Positions 46,639 to 54,426 of a stretch of DNA of 64,000 bases are shown here, piece by piece. How positions within the stretch are numbered: position 1 is the first letter of the stretch; every line of letters begins with the position of its first letter. The notes under the pieces were generated by a model, which was not told the origin of the DNA, did no database searches, and worked only from the letters and a program-made list of their open reading frames with translations. The stretch comes from Herbihabitans rhizosphaerae (lineage in GTDB: Bacteria > Actinomycetota > Actinomycetes > Mycobacteriales > Pseudonocardiaceae): assembly GCF_004216555.1 (NCBI RefSeq), contig NZ_SGWQ01000006.1, positions 62,001-126,000 of the forward strand, in the 5' to 3' direction. The position numbers and the translations under genes are program-made.

Positions 46639-46675
46639 TAGCGCCATTTCAGCGCTACAGCGCTACTCTAGCGCC
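46639..46675. promoter_or_regulatory. four half-site operator and promoter of the VapBC pair
   Basis: TAGCGCC (46639-46645), AGCGCTA (46651-46657), AGCGCTA (46659-46665) and TAGCGCC (46669-46675) form an ordered set of inverted half-sites. It ends at the ATG and includes the leaderless -10 box TACTCT (46664-46669). This is typical of toxin-antitoxin autoregulation. Confidence 0.65.
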
Positions 46676-46915
46676 ATGCCCACCATCCAGATCCGCGATA
46701 TCCCCGACGACATCTACGACTACCTGCGGAAAGACGCCAGGGCGAACGGAAAATCCCTGCAGTCCTACATGCGCGACCAGGTGATCAATCTGGCTCGAAA
46801 GAGGCGGAAGATCGAGTCCTCGGAACGGCACCGGCAGGTGCTGGAGCGGGTTGGCCCGAGCACCGCCACCCTCGAGGACATCGTCGCGACCATCCGGGAA
46901 GTGCGCGGTGACTGA
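46676..46915 (+). CDS. FitA/VapB-type ribbon-helix-helix antitoxin
   Basis: 79 residues. TIQIRDIPDDIYDYLRKDAR then GKSLQSYMRDQVI is a ribbon-helix-helix DNA-binding domain of the FitA/VapB type. The C-terminal part (LERVGPSTATLEDIVATIRE) should neutralise the toxin. The ATG at 46676 follows a TACTCT box by six bases, so the longer frame from 46577 is rejected. It overlaps the toxin gene by 8 nt. It should bind the four half-sites upstream. Confidence 0.88.
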   Translation: MPTIQIRDIPDDIYDYLRKDARANGKSLQSYMRDQVINLARKRRKIESSERHRQVLERVGPSTATLEDIVATIREVRGD

Positions 46916-47315
46916 CCTGGTGATCGACGCGTCCGCCTTCGTGTTCGCCAAGGCGGAGCAACACACCGCGGCGGTGGCCATGAACGACCGTTTCGACGAC
47001 ACCGTCTGTCACGCGCCGCATGTCGTGGACGCCGAGGTCGGCCATGCCCTGCGCAAGCTGGAACGAGTCGGCGAGATCGGTCACGAACTCGCCGCCAGCG
47101 CGCTGTCCGACCTGTGGTGGACGATCGACGAGCGCTATCCGCACACGGGTGCGCTCACCGACCTCGCCTGGCAGATGCGGCAGTACATGTCGTTCTACGA
47201 CGGGCTGTACGTCGCGCTGGCCTGCCTGCTCGACGTGCCGTTACTCACCGCGGACGCCCGCCTGGCCAAGGCCGCCGCCGACCTCCCCTGTGAGGTCGAG
47301 CTGATCACTGCTTAG
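46908..47315 (+). CDS. VapC-type PIN domain toxin (ribonuclease)
   Basis: 135 residues. All four acidic PIN-domain residues are present: Asp in LVIDASAFVF, Glu in DAEVGHALRK, Asp in SFYDGLYVALA and Asp in LLTADARLAK. Such toxins cleave tRNA or rRNA in the presence of Mg2+. The GTG at 46908 lies inside the antitoxin's last codons, a classical coupled arrangement. The pair appears intact and functional. Confidence 0.9.
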   Translation: MTDLVIDASAFVFAKAEQHTAAVAMNDRFDDTVCHAPHVVDAEVGHALRKLERVGEIGHELAASALSDLWWTIDERYPHTGALTDLAWQMRQYMSFYDGLYVALACLLDVPLLTADARLAKAAADLPCEVELITA

Positions 47316-47338
47316 CGCCGGCCAGCAGTAGCCCCATC

Positions 47339-47415
47339 TGTCCACAAGCGTCGAGTTATCCACAGATTCGACGCGCACCCCGTCACGCCCTCATCACAGA
47401 ATCGAGCACGACCCC
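47339..47415 (+). repeat. leader block with TTATCCACA box, copy B
   Basis: GTCCACAAGCG then TTATCCACAGATTCG (box at 47356-47364) and a GC-rich tail align with copy A at 46497. It leads directly into the ATG of the second antitoxin at 47416. Confidence 0.55.
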
Positions 47416-47684
47416 ATGACTTCACCAATCGACTCAATCCCAGCAAATCTCGGCTCCGTGGTCCGCGAGGTCGCCTACTCCGGCGAGGAGGCGATCATCA
47501 CCGACAGCGGCAGCGAGATCGCGGTGATCATCAGCATGGCCGACTACGAGCGTCTGCACGAACACGCGGACATCACGGATGCCGTGCGCATCAAGGAAAT
47601 CCGCGAGCGTGGGTTCGCATCCACCCACTGGTCGACATGCTCGACAAGCTTGATGCGAGCCCGTCGGAAGTCCACACCTCGTGA
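47416..47684 (+). pseudogene. Phd/YefM-type antitoxin, frameshifted
   Basis: The first 65 codons (NLGSVVREVAYSGEEAIITD, IAVIISMADYERLHEHA) are a Phd/YefM antitoxin. After RERGFASTH at about 47625 the frame runs into unrelated sequence. A shift at that point restores a plausible C-terminus (HPLVDMLDKLDASPSEVHTS) that stops at 47682-47684, overlapping the RelE remnant start. One indel has therefore broken the gene. Confidence 0.7.
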
Positions 47685-47844
47685 AGATCGAGTTCCGCCC
47701 GGACGTAGACAAGCAGCTGCAACGACTGCCGCGCGACGTCCTCGCACGAATGTTGGAAATCGTCATGAGCCTGGCGGATGCCCCGCGGAGGCCGGGCTGA
47801 TCACGATCATGCGAGTGGCGAAGCGCTCCGACGTCTACCGGTGA
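47681..47844 (+). pseudogene. RelE/ParE-type toxin, internally deleted
   Basis: GTG at 47681 begins VKIEFRPDVDKQLQRLPRDV then a helix ending LADAPRRPG and a stop (47798-47800). A RelE-like C-terminus, LITIMRVAKRSDVYR, follows in another frame from 47797 to 47844. About 35 residues of the middle are missing, so the toxin is dead. Confidence 0.7.
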
Positions 47845-47859
47845 CGGCTGCCCGACGGG

Positions 47860-48318
47860 TCAGGGCCGATCCGCGAGCAGGAGCAGTTCGAGGAGATGGG
47901 AGGCGGTCACCACGCCGTGCACCTCGTCCTTCTCCGCGACGACCAGCAGCGGGGTGCGCAGCCTGGCCATCAGTGCCGCACATTCCATGACCGTCGCCGA
48001 ACCGTCCACAATGGCCAGTTCGTGCCGCTTCTCCTTGGGAGGCAACAATTCCTTGACCGTACGCCCCCGTAGGGTGCTCGCACACTTGTCAGCGGTGCGC
48101 TCGTCGTAGACGCGCGCGAGTGACGGGTCGTCCTGCACGTACCCGGGGATCAGGAACCGCAGCACCTGCGAGCCGGGTAGGACCGTCACCGGGCGGCCGC
48201 CGTCGTCCACGACCACGACACCGGGCAGCCGCCGCTGGGCAAGCAGCCGTGCCGCGTCCAGCGCGTCATCGGACACCTTGACGAGCGGATAGTCCTCGGC
48301 GACCTCCCTGGCACGCAT
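47860..48318 (-). CDS. CBS domain protein
   Basis: 152 residues from the ATG at 48318, which follows a leaderless TACGCT box; an upstream ATG at 48345 is less likely. Two CBS motifs: DDALDAARLLAQRRLPGVVV then DDGGRPVTVLPGSQVLRFL, and TVMECAALMARLRTPLLVVA then GVVTASHLLELLL. They would bind an adenine nucleotide and act as an energy sensor. It is divergent from an ArsB/NhaD-type transporter, with which such proteins are often paired in actinobacteria; gating that carrier is a plausible role. Confidence 0.85.
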   Translation of the reverse strand: MRAREVAEDYPLVKVSDDALDAARLLAQRRLPGVVVVDDGGRPVTVLPGSQVLRFLIPGYVQDDPSLARVYDERTADKCASTLRGRTVKELLPPKEKRHELAIVDGSATVMECAALMARLRTPLLVVAEKDEVHGVVTASHLLELLLLADRP

Positions 48319-48324
48319 GGGGTC

Positions 48325-48330
48325 AGCGTA
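48325..48330 (-). promoter_or_regulatory. leaderless -10 box TACGCT of CBS gene
   Basis: TACGCT on the minus strand is followed by six bases and the ATG at 48318. Confidence 0.5.
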
Positions 48331-48475
48331 GGAGCATTCGGCCATCTGAGCGCGCCTGGATTTGCGGAATCTTGACGATCTCCTGCAGAGTGTTCACACG
48401 GAGCGCCGGGAAGTCTGGTCGGCATGTAGGTAGAGCGACGACTTCTCCGGGAGCTGACATGGCGACGGTGTACCG

Positions 48476-49774
48476 ATGACCACGCCACAAATTCTGTCGG
48501 TGATCGTCTTCGTCGCCGCCTACGTCCTGATCGCCACCGAGCGGGTGCACCGGGTGGCCGCCGCGCTCGGCGGCGCGGCGATCATGCTGGCGCTGCGCCT
48601 CACCGACGGCGAGACGGCCTTCCACTCGCTGGACGCCGGCATCGACTGGAACGTCGTGTTCCTGCTGCTCGGCATGATGGTCATCGTCGGGGTGATCAAG
48701 CAGACCGGTCTGTTCGAGTACCTGGCGATCAAGGCTGCGAAGAAGGCTCGCGGCCGGCCCTTCGTGCTGATGGTCATGCTGGTGGTGATCACCGCCGTGG
48801 CGTCGGCCCTGCTGGACAACGTCACCACCGTGCTGCTGATCGCGCCGGTGACGTTCCTGGTGTGCGACCGGCTGGGGCTCAAGCCGATCCCCTACCTGAT
48901 CGCCGAGGTGCTCGCGTCCAACATCGGCGGCACCGCGACGCTGATCGGCGACCCGCCGAACATCATCATCGCGAGCCGCAGTGGCTTGTCGTTCAACGAC
49001 TTCATCGTTCACCTCGCGCCGTTCGTCGTGGTGATGATGATCGTCTACATCGCGGTGTGCCGATGGCTGTTCCGGGACGCGTTCACCGTGGACGAGGAGC
49101 GCGTCGCCGAGGTGATGGCGCTGTCCGAACGCGACGCCATCCGGGACAAGGTGCTGCTCGTGCAGAGCCTGGTGGTGCTCACGCTGGTGCTCGCCGGGTT
49201 CGTGCTGCACACCGAGCTGCACTTCGACCCGTCCGTGGTGGCCCTGCTGGGCGCCGGCCTGCTGGTGGCCGCCACGAAGGTCACCGTCGAGGACGCGATC
49301 AACGACGTCGAGTGGGAGACGCTGGTCTTCTTCATGGGCCTGTTCGTCATGGTCGGCGCGCTGGTCAAGACCGGCGTGATCGGCATGGCGTCGCGCGCGC
49401 TGGCCGACGCGACCGGCGGGCGGCTGCTGCTCGCGGTGATGGTGCTGCTCGTGGTGTCCGCGCTGCTGTCCGCCGTGGTGGACAACATCCCTTACGTGGC
49501 AACGATGTCGCCGATCGTGGCCGACCTGGTCGCAGCCGCGGGCGGCACGCCGCAAGCCGAGTCGCTGTGGTGGTCGCTGGCACTCGGCGCGGACCTCGGC
49601 GGTAACGCGACCGCCGTCGGGGCGAGCGCCAACGTCGTGGTGCTCGGGCTGGCCGCCCGCAACGGCACCCCGATCAGCTTCTGGACGTTCACCCGCTACG
49701 GCGCGGTGGTCGCCGGCCTGTCGATCGCACTCGCCGCGCCCTACCTGTGGCTGCGCTACTTCGTACTCGCATGA
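48476..49774 (+). CDS. ArsB/NhaD ion transporter superfamily membrane protein
   Basis: 432 residues, 11-13 hydrophobic helices in two inverted repeats. The repeats carry the IT-superfamily motifs: [20 protein letters not shown] with [20 protein letters not shown] in the first half, and [20 protein letters not shown] with [20 protein letters not shown] in the second. This fits arsenite/antimonite (ArsB), Na+/H+ (NhaD) or dicarboxylate/citrate carriers. The divergent CBS gene fits an ion or carboxylate carrier; the substrate is not resolved. Confidence 0.88.
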   Translation: MTTPQILSVIVFVAAYVLIATERVHRVAAALGGAAIMLALRLTDGETAFHSLDAGIDWNVVFLLLGMMVIVGVIKQTGLFEYLAIKAAKKARGRPFVLMVMLVVITAVASALLDNVTTVLLIAPVTFLVCDRLGLKPIPYLIAEVLASNIGGTATLIGDPPNIIIASRSGLSFNDFIVHLAPFVVVMMIVYIAVCRWLFRDAFTVDEERVAEVMALSERDAIRDKVLLVQSLVVLTLVLAGFVLHTELHFDPSVVALLGAGLLVAATKVTVEDAINDVEWETLVFFMGLFVMVGALVKTGVIGMASRALADATGGRLLLAVMVLLVVSALLSAVVDNIPYVATMSPIVADLVAAAGGTPQAESLWWSLALGADLGGNATAVGASANVVVLGLAARNGTPISFWTFTRYGAVVAGLSIALAAPYLWLRYFVLA

Positions 49775-49950
49775 CCACGATCGACGTCCCCGACGAGCTG
49801 GCCGCCGCCCAGCACAAGTACGGCGGCGAGGCCGGCCGCGCGTGGATCGCCGCACTCCCCGACCTCGCGCCGCCCGTGCTCGACGCCTGGGAACTGCGCG
49901 CCGTGTCGTCGTCACCGGAGCTGGGCTGCGTCCCGTCCCCTAAGGTGCGG
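49771..49950 (+). pseudogene. truncated aminoglycoside phosphotransferase-like gene
   Basis: The ATG at 49771 overlaps the transporter stop. Its first 45 codons (DELAAAQHKYGGEAGRAWIA) match the N-terminus of APH(6)-type streptomycin phosphotransferase relatives. After DAWELRA the kinase core is missing and the frame enters a repeat array (49965-50063). It is a fragment; the enzyme is not functional. Confidence 0.55.
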
Positions 49951-49964
49951 CTGCTTGGCACCAC

Positions 49965-50063
49965 GAGTCCCGCGCTGTGCACCGGCGAGTCCCGCGCCCT
50001 GCACCCGCGAGTCCCGCGCCCTGCACCCGCGAGTCCCGCGCCCTGCACCCGCGAGTCCCGCGC
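49965..50063. repeat. five-copy GAGTCCCGCGC array, exact 22-bp period
   Basis: GAGTCCCGCGC starts at 49965, 49987, 50009, 50031 and 50053. The spacers are variants of CCTGCACCCGC or TGTGCACCGGC. The same core occurs at 11570, 11592 and in the hairpin at 16463-16556. Confidence 0.8.
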
Positions 50064-50119
50064 TGTGCACGCGCCCTGCACGCCGATCGCGCCCGTGCGG
50101 GGCCGGGGCTCGCCGGTGA

Positions 50120-50968
50120 TCAGAGTGCGGGCGGGCCCTGTTCGATCCGCCGCATGATCGGCGTCAGCTTGTCGAGGTCCGCGCTGTTGATCGGCATTCG
50201 CTCGTCCCACCACGTCGCTCCGGCGTCGGCGAGCGGGCCGATCACGTCGGCGGCGTCACGGGTGCTGGAGCCGCCGACCACGACGTCGAACGGCCCGCCG
50301 CCGTCACGGTGCGACGACACGTAGTCGACCAGGTCGCGCACCTCGTGCACGGGCGGCGGCGTGCCGTGGTTCGCCGACTTGAACAGCGGCACCACGCCGT
50401 CCCACCGCGCGGCCCGGCGCATCGGCTTGCGGTTGGGCCAGTAGCCGGCCACCCACACCGGCACGCGCGGCCGCTGCACGGGCGTCGGCAGCAGCGTCAC
50501 GTCCCGCACGATGTGGTGCTTGCCCTCATGTGACACCTGCTCGCCGGACCAGTAGCGATCGAGCAGGTCCAGGCCCTCGTCGAGTAGTTCGGCGATCACC
50601 ACGGGATCGGTCGGCTCGCCGAAGCTGCCGTACTCGTCCTCGATCGGCGCGCCCAGCCCGGTGCCGATGATCACCCGCCCGCCGCTCAGGTTGTCCAGTG
50701 TGGACACCTGCCGGGCGAGCTGATGCGGCCGCCGCCGGGCCACCGGGGTCACCAGCGTGCCGAGCTTGATCCGCGTGGTGGCCAGGGCCGCCGCGGTCAA
50801 CAGCATCCAGGGATCGCCGAAGGACCGGCCCAGCGTCTTGACGTGGACAACGTGGTCCCACACGAACAACGCGTCCCAGCCGGCGTCCTCAGCGGCCTTC
50901 GCCACCGAGGCCACCGTCCGCGCGTCGCCGAAGTCACCGAAATTCGGGATGTTCACCGAGAAGCGCAC
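50120..50968 (-). CDS. LLM class flavin-dependent oxidoreductase
   Basis: 282 residues. The luciferase-like monooxygenase barrel is clear: RFSVNIPNFGDFGDARTVAS and AAEDAGWDALFVWDHVV, then IKLGTLVTPVARRRPHQLAR and LDNLSGGRVIIGTGLGAPIE, the usual signature of this family. Such enzymes use FMN or F420 (common in actinomycetes). The start is a GTG with no strong ribosome site. It lies 36 nt downstream of a small membrane protein gene on the same strand. Substrate unknown. Confidence 0.88.
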   Translation of the reverse strand: MRFSVNIPNFGDFGDARTVASVAKAAEDAGWDALFVWDHVVHVKTLGRSFGDPWMLLTAAALATTRIKLGTLVTPVARRRPHQLARQVSTLDNLSGGRVIIGTGLGAPIEDEYGSFGEPTDPVVIAELLDEGLDLLDRYWSGEQVSHEGKHHIVRDVTLLPTPVQRPRVPVWVAGYWPNRKPMRRAARWDGVVPLFKSANHGTPPPVHEVRDLVDYVSSHRDGGGPFDVVVGGSSTRDAADVIGPLADAGATWWDERMPINSADLDKLTPIMRRIEQGPPAL

Positions 50969-51004
50969 GGCCGCATGGTTGTCTCACCGCACGGCGGCGG
51001 CAAC

Positions 51005-51352
51005 TCAATTCCAGAAGACCGCGAGGCCGACGTTGAGGACTACGAGGCCGGCCAGCGTGGGGGCGACCCACTTGGGTGCCGACTCCTTGCGCATGAAGGA
51101 GATCGCGAGACCGCCGATCACCACCAGCACGACCAGCTTGATGCCGAGCTTCATGTGGTTGTAATCGGCGTCGGTGGCGGGCGCGAGCACCATCAGCAGG
51201 ATTCCGGACAGTAGTTGCAGCGCGCTGCCGTGTAGCCAACCCTTGTTGATCGGCGCCTCACGGCCGGCCATCAGCTGCAGCAGGATCATGCCGACGAGCA
51301 GACCCATCCCGATCAGGTGAATAAACACCAGCAGGTCACGGACGAAGCCCAT
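51005..51352 (-). CDS. small four-helix integral membrane protein
   Basis: 115 residues, mostly hydrophobic, with about four membrane helices (LLVFIHLIGMGLLVGMILLQ; ALQLLSGILLMVLAPA; MKLGIKLVVLVVIGGLAISF; VAPTLAGLVVLNVGLAVFW). The conserved-looking His in the first helix and the motif GWLHGSALQLLSG resemble small DUF2269-like or cytochrome-type membrane proteins, but I cannot assign it. Start ATG at 51352. Confidence 0.75.
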   Translation of the reverse strand: MGFVRDLLVFIHLIGMGLLVGMILLQLMAGREAPINKGWLHGSALQLLSGILLMVLAPATDADYNHMKLGIKLVVLVVIGGLAISFMRKESAPKWVAPTLAGLVVLNVGLAVFWN

Positions 51353-51450
51353 GCCGCCTCCTCAATCCGTCGACGTCGACAGCATGATCGTGCCAAACCG
51401 TGCGGCGCGCCCGGTGCGGTGGTGCTTGCCTGCACGGAGCGTGCACGCCC

Positions 51451-51456
51451 TAACCT
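51451..51456 (+). promoter_or_regulatory. leaderless -10 box TAACCT of dacA-like gene
   Basis: TAACCT is followed by six bases and the GTG at 51463. Confidence 0.55.
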
Positions 51457-51462
51457 ACTCAC

Positions 51463-52785
51463 GTGCGCTTCACAGCCCGCAGATCAGCCATCGCCCTTCT
51501 CTTCTCGCTGAGTGCTCTCCTGATCGCCGCGTTGATCGCCGCGCCAGGCGGATCCGCGCAGCCACAGGGCGAGCGGTCGACCGCCGAGACACACGGGGTA
51601 CTCGACGACTGCCCACCACGGGAGGCCCGCGAGACGCCGCCGCCCCCGGTGGACACCTCCGAGGTCCCGAAGCCCGGCACGCCCCCGCCGGCGCCGCTGC
51701 CCGTGCCGGACGAGCCGGTCGGCGGCAACCGCATGGGCGAGTGCGGCGTCGTGCGGCCGGAGGGCACCACGCCACCACCCGGTGAGCTGACCTCGGCCGC
51801 GTGGATGGTCGCCGACGTCGACACCGGCCAGATCCTCGCCGCCCGCGACCCGCACACCCGGCACCGCCCCGCGTCGGTGATCAAGACGCTGCTGGCGATT
51901 GTGGCGATCCGCGAGCTGAACCCGCGCATGGTGATCAGCGGCACGCAGGAGGACGCCAACCAGGAGGGCACCAAGGTCGGCGTCGGCCCCGGCGGCCAGT
52001 ACCCGGTGCACCTGTTGCTGCAGGCGATGGTCATGCGCTCCGGCAACGACGCGGCGCACGCGCTGGCCAGGGCGCTCGGCGGGGTGCCGGCCGCGCTGGA
52101 GAAGATGAACTCGCTGGCGAAGGCGCTGGGCGCCACGGACACCCGCGCCGCCACGCCATCCGGTCTCGACGGCCCGGGCATGTCGACCTCGGCCTACGAC
52201 GTGGCGCTGCTGTTCCGCACGGCGATGCGCCACCACGAGTTCGCCGAGGCGGTCGCGACCAAGGCGCTCGACTTCCCCGGTTACGCCGCCAAGCCGGGTT
52301 ACAAGCTCTTCAACGACAACAAGCTGCTCGGCAAGTACACCGGGTTCCTCGGTGGCAAGACCGGGTTCACCGACGATGCCCGGCACACCTACGTCGGCGC
52401 GGCCACCCGCGACGGCCGGCGTCTGGTGGCGGTCGTGTTGCGCACGGAGAGCAAGCCGGTGCACCCGTCGGAGCAGGCGGCCGAGCTGTTGAGCTACGGC
52501 TTCACGCTGGCCCGCCAGGGCTCGGGGTCGGTCGGCCAGCTCGTGGAACGCGCGCCGCAGCCGCAGCCCAAGCCGGGCAGCCCGCCGCCGGTCGGCGAGA
52601 CCACCTCGCAGGCCCCGGTCGTGGTGGGCGAGGCGTCCAACGACCCGAACCGGTCGGCGTTCGGCAACATGGGCGTGCCACTGTTCGTGATCGCCGGCTT
52701 CGTGGTGGCGATCGCCGTCGCGCTGTGGTTGCGGCGCCAGAAGGCGAAGCGAGCGCGACTGGCCCGCCAGAGCGCCACCCCCTAG
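51463..52785 (+). CDS. dacA: D-alanyl-D-alanine carboxypeptidase (S11, PBP5-like)
   Basis: 440 residues. Trims the terminal D-Ala of peptidoglycan stem peptides outside the membrane. After the signal peptide (about 1-32) comes a long Pro-rich spacer (about 50-105), then the S11 domain with SVIK (SxxK nucleophile, in RPASVIKTLLAIVAI), SGN (VMRSGNDAAHAL) and KTG (LGGKTGFTDDARHTYVG). A C-terminal membrane helix (about 405-425, VPLFVIAGFVVAIAVALWLR) and basic tail anchor it, unlike the amphipathic anchor of E. coli PBP5. The gene appears leaderless. Confidence 0.93.
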   Translation: MRFTARRSAIALLFSLSALLIAALIAAPGGSAQPQGERSTAETHGVLDDCPPREARETPPPPVDTSEVPKPGTPPPAPLPVPDEPVGGNRMGECGVVRPEGTTPPPGELTSAAWMVADVDTGQILAARDPHTRHRPASVIKTLLAIVAIRELNPRMVISGTQEDANQEGTKVGVGPGGQYPVHLLLQAMVMRSGNDAAHALARALGGVPAALEKMNSLAKALGATDTRAATPSGLDGPGMSTSAYDVALLFRTAMRHHEFAEAVATKALDFPGYAAKPGYKLFNDNKLLGKYTGFLGGKTGFTDDARHTYVGAATRDGRRLVAVVLRTESKPVHPSEQAAELLSYGFTLARQGSGSVGQLVERAPQPQPKPGSPPPVGETTSQAPVVVGEASNDPNRSAFGNMGVPLFVIAGFVVAIAVALWLRRQKAKRARLARQSATP

Positions 52786-52803
52786 AAACGCGCATCGCGG
52801 GGG

Positions 52804-53313
52804 TTAGAGCATTCCGGAGGCGGCGGCGATTCCGCCGTAGCGGTGGACGGTGGGGGTCGTCTCGGGGGTGGCGAGGGTTGTGCTGATCTCGGCGACCGTG
52901 TCACGCAGCGCGACATAGCGCTCGTCGCCGAACAGGATCGTGAGTTCGTTGCGCGGCAAGCAGAATCGCAGTGACAGTGACGGCTTGCCGTTGCGGCGTT
53001 CGGTGCCGATCACGATTTCCCGCAGGCCGTGTTCGTGGTACACGGCGGGCACCGAGCCGTCCTCGCTGGAGTCCACGAGTTCGGCAAGTTTGTCCACTGT
53101 GGACTGATCGAGAATGCACGAGTGCGTGGTCACCGCGCCAGGGTGCACCACCACGTGGGCGCGGTCCGGGGCGAGATCGAACAGCATCGTGCTACGCCGG
53201 CCGTTGCGCGTGACGCCGGTGACACACCAGCGGCAGAAGAATCGAGGGCCGGCACCCGGGGGCATCGCCATCTCGTAGGCACGCAGCGCCGCTGCGACGT
53301 TCGGCTTTTTCAT
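52804..53313 (-). CDS. hypothetical protein divergent from XRE regulator
   Basis: 169 residues, unrecognised. MKKPNVAAALRAYEMAMPPG starts it; CRWCVTG has two cysteines, and a middle acidic part is followed by a beta-rich region (REIVIGTERRNGKPSLSLRF). No signal or membrane segment is seen. It is divergent from an Scr1-type XRE gene, and both promoters sit near copies of the same 16-bp motif, so it may be regulated by that protein. A 15-bp perfect hairpin lies 17 nt upstream of its start. Confidence 0.65.
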   Translation of the reverse strand: MKKPNVAAALRAYEMAMPPGAGPRFFCRWCVTGVTRNGRRSTMLFDLAPDRAHVVVHPGAVTTHSCILDQSTVDKLAELVDSSEDGSVPAVYHEHGLREIVIGTERRNGKPSLSLRFCLPRNELTILFGDERYVALRDTVAEISTTLATPETTPTVHRYGGIAAASGML

Positions 53314-53329
53314 GATCGCCCCATTTCGC

Positions 53330-53373
53330 GAGGCGGCGCGGGAAGGATGAGAGGCCGATTCCCGCGCCGCCTC
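53330..53373 (-). promoter_or_regulatory. perfect 15-bp inverted repeat in the 5' region
   Basis: GAGGCGGCGCGGGAA (53330-53344) and TTCCCGCGCCGCCTC (53359-53373) pair perfectly with a 14-nt loop, 17 nt upstream of the ATG at 53313. As a leader hairpin it could block translation or attenuate transcription. Confidence 0.5.
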
Positions 53374-53406
53374 TCCACCAGCGGACCAGCCACTGTGGCT
53401 CCTGTT

Positions 53407-53422
53407 TGTCGTATGTCACAAC
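53407..53422. promoter_or_regulatory. putative XRE regulator site 1
   Basis: TGTCGTATGTCACAAC matches site 2 at 53525 in 14 of 16 bases. It lies in the divergent region between the hypothetical gene (53313) and the XRE gene (53558). Confidence 0.45.
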
Positions 53423-53524
53423 CTTTGCATCCAAGGTGGACCCCGCACAACGGGACAAACAGCGCCCAATTGAGTGAATCCACCGGCGATTGCCGTTACA
53501 GAAAGGAGCGCGCCAATTAAGGTA

Positions 53525-53540
53525 TGTCGTATATGACAAC
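53525..53540. promoter_or_regulatory. putative XRE regulator site 2
   Basis: TGTCGTATATGACAAC contains the near palindrome TGTC-N6-GACA. It ends 17 nt before the XRE start at 53558, suggesting autoregulation. Confidence 0.5.
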
Positions 53541-53557
53541 GCGACTGGGGAGATGAC

Positions 53558-54421
53558 ATGCCACGAAAGCCGAAGTACCTCGGCAAGATCGGCGAGCGCG
53601 GACTCGGCACGGAGCTGCGCCGACTCCGCGAGAAAGCACACGTGACGTGCGAGGAGTTGGGCCGGGAACTCGGCTGCTCCCCCAACACGATCAGCCGTCT
53701 GGAGCGCGGCCTGCGCCCAGGCACGACGGCCGAAGAAGTGCACCAGATTCTGACATATCTCAATGTTCCCGATGAGGAACGCAAAGGCGTGCTCAACATG
53801 GTCAAGGGCTACGCCGAGCACGGCTTGCTGGAGCACAGTCGCGCCACGAGACCCGGCCCGAGGGGCGCCTACCGCCGATTCGAATCACGTGCCACGAAGA
53901 TCACGAGCTTCGAGGCGAACGTGGTCCCCGGTCTCCTCCAGACAGCCGACTACTACCACACGTTGCTTCGGGTCTTCGACGTCGCCGAGGAGCGCTTCGA
54001 GGAACTGATCGCTCGACGCCTGGGTCGGCAGGCACTCCTCAGCAGGCCGAATCCGCCAGACCTTGTGTTCATGATGACCGAGCCGATGTTGCGGCGGCCC
54101 TTCGGTGGACACAAGGTCATGGCGCGGCAGGTGCGAGCAATCGCTGAAGCCAGCGAGCGACCGGCTGTGTCGGTGCGAATTGTGCCGGACAGTGTCGTCG
54201 AACATCCCGGTGTCGCAGGCTCTTTCAGCCTTCTCGAGATCCCACGAGAGCCACTGGTCGTGGGCGTGGAAACGCGTAACTCGATGGCGTATCCAGAGGA
54301 TCCCGAGGAGATCGAAGCTTATAGGCTGGGAGCTGAGAGGCTAATCAACTTGACGCTGGACGACCAGCAGTCGCGTAGCACGCTGGACGCCATCGCCAAG
54401 GAGTTGGAGAAGGCGAGGTAG
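53558..54421 (+). CDS. Scr1-family XRE helix-turn-helix regulator (DUF5753)
   Basis: 287 residues. The N-terminal XRE helix-turn-helix (about 15-75) reads LGTELRRLREKAHVTCEELG then CSPNTISRLERG. The rest (about 95-280, FESRATKITSFEANVVPGLL, YYHTLLRVFDVAEERFEELI) is DUF5753, the Scr1-associated domain. Such regulators are always close to a small DUF397 protein in actinomycetes and control development or secondary metabolism. The ATG at 53558 has GGGGAG upstream. Partner gene starts 5 nt after the stop. Confidence 0.92.
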   Translation: MPRKPKYLGKIGERGLGTELRRLREKAHVTCEELGRELGCSPNTISRLERGLRPGTTAEEVHQILTYLNVPDEERKGVLNMVKGYAEHGLLEHSRATRPGPRGAYRRFESRATKITSFEANVVPGLLQTADYYHTLLRVFDVAEERFEELIARRLGRQALLSRPNPPDLVFMMTEPMLRRPFGGHKVMARQVRAIAEASERPAVSVRIVPDSVVEHPGVAGSFSLLEIPREPLVVGVETRNSMAYPEDPEEIEAYRLGAERLINLTLDDQQSRSTLDAIAKELEKAR

Positions 54422-54426
54422 CGGAC

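Noticed and set aside
47416-47844. Continuous 142-codon frame as one intact antitoxin
   Set aside because: Only the first 65 codons are antitoxin-like; the remainder is the wrong frame of an antitoxin C-terminus and of a RelE remnant.
48318-48345. Longer CBS protein starting at the ATG at 48345
   Set aside because: No ribosome site there, whereas the ATG at 48318 has the standard TANNNT-N6 spacing and begins at the usual MRAR position.
49965-50063. Short CRISPR array
   Set aside because: The repeat unit is 11 bp with 11-bp near-constant spacers and no cas genes; CRISPR repeats and spacers are much longer and spacers are unique.
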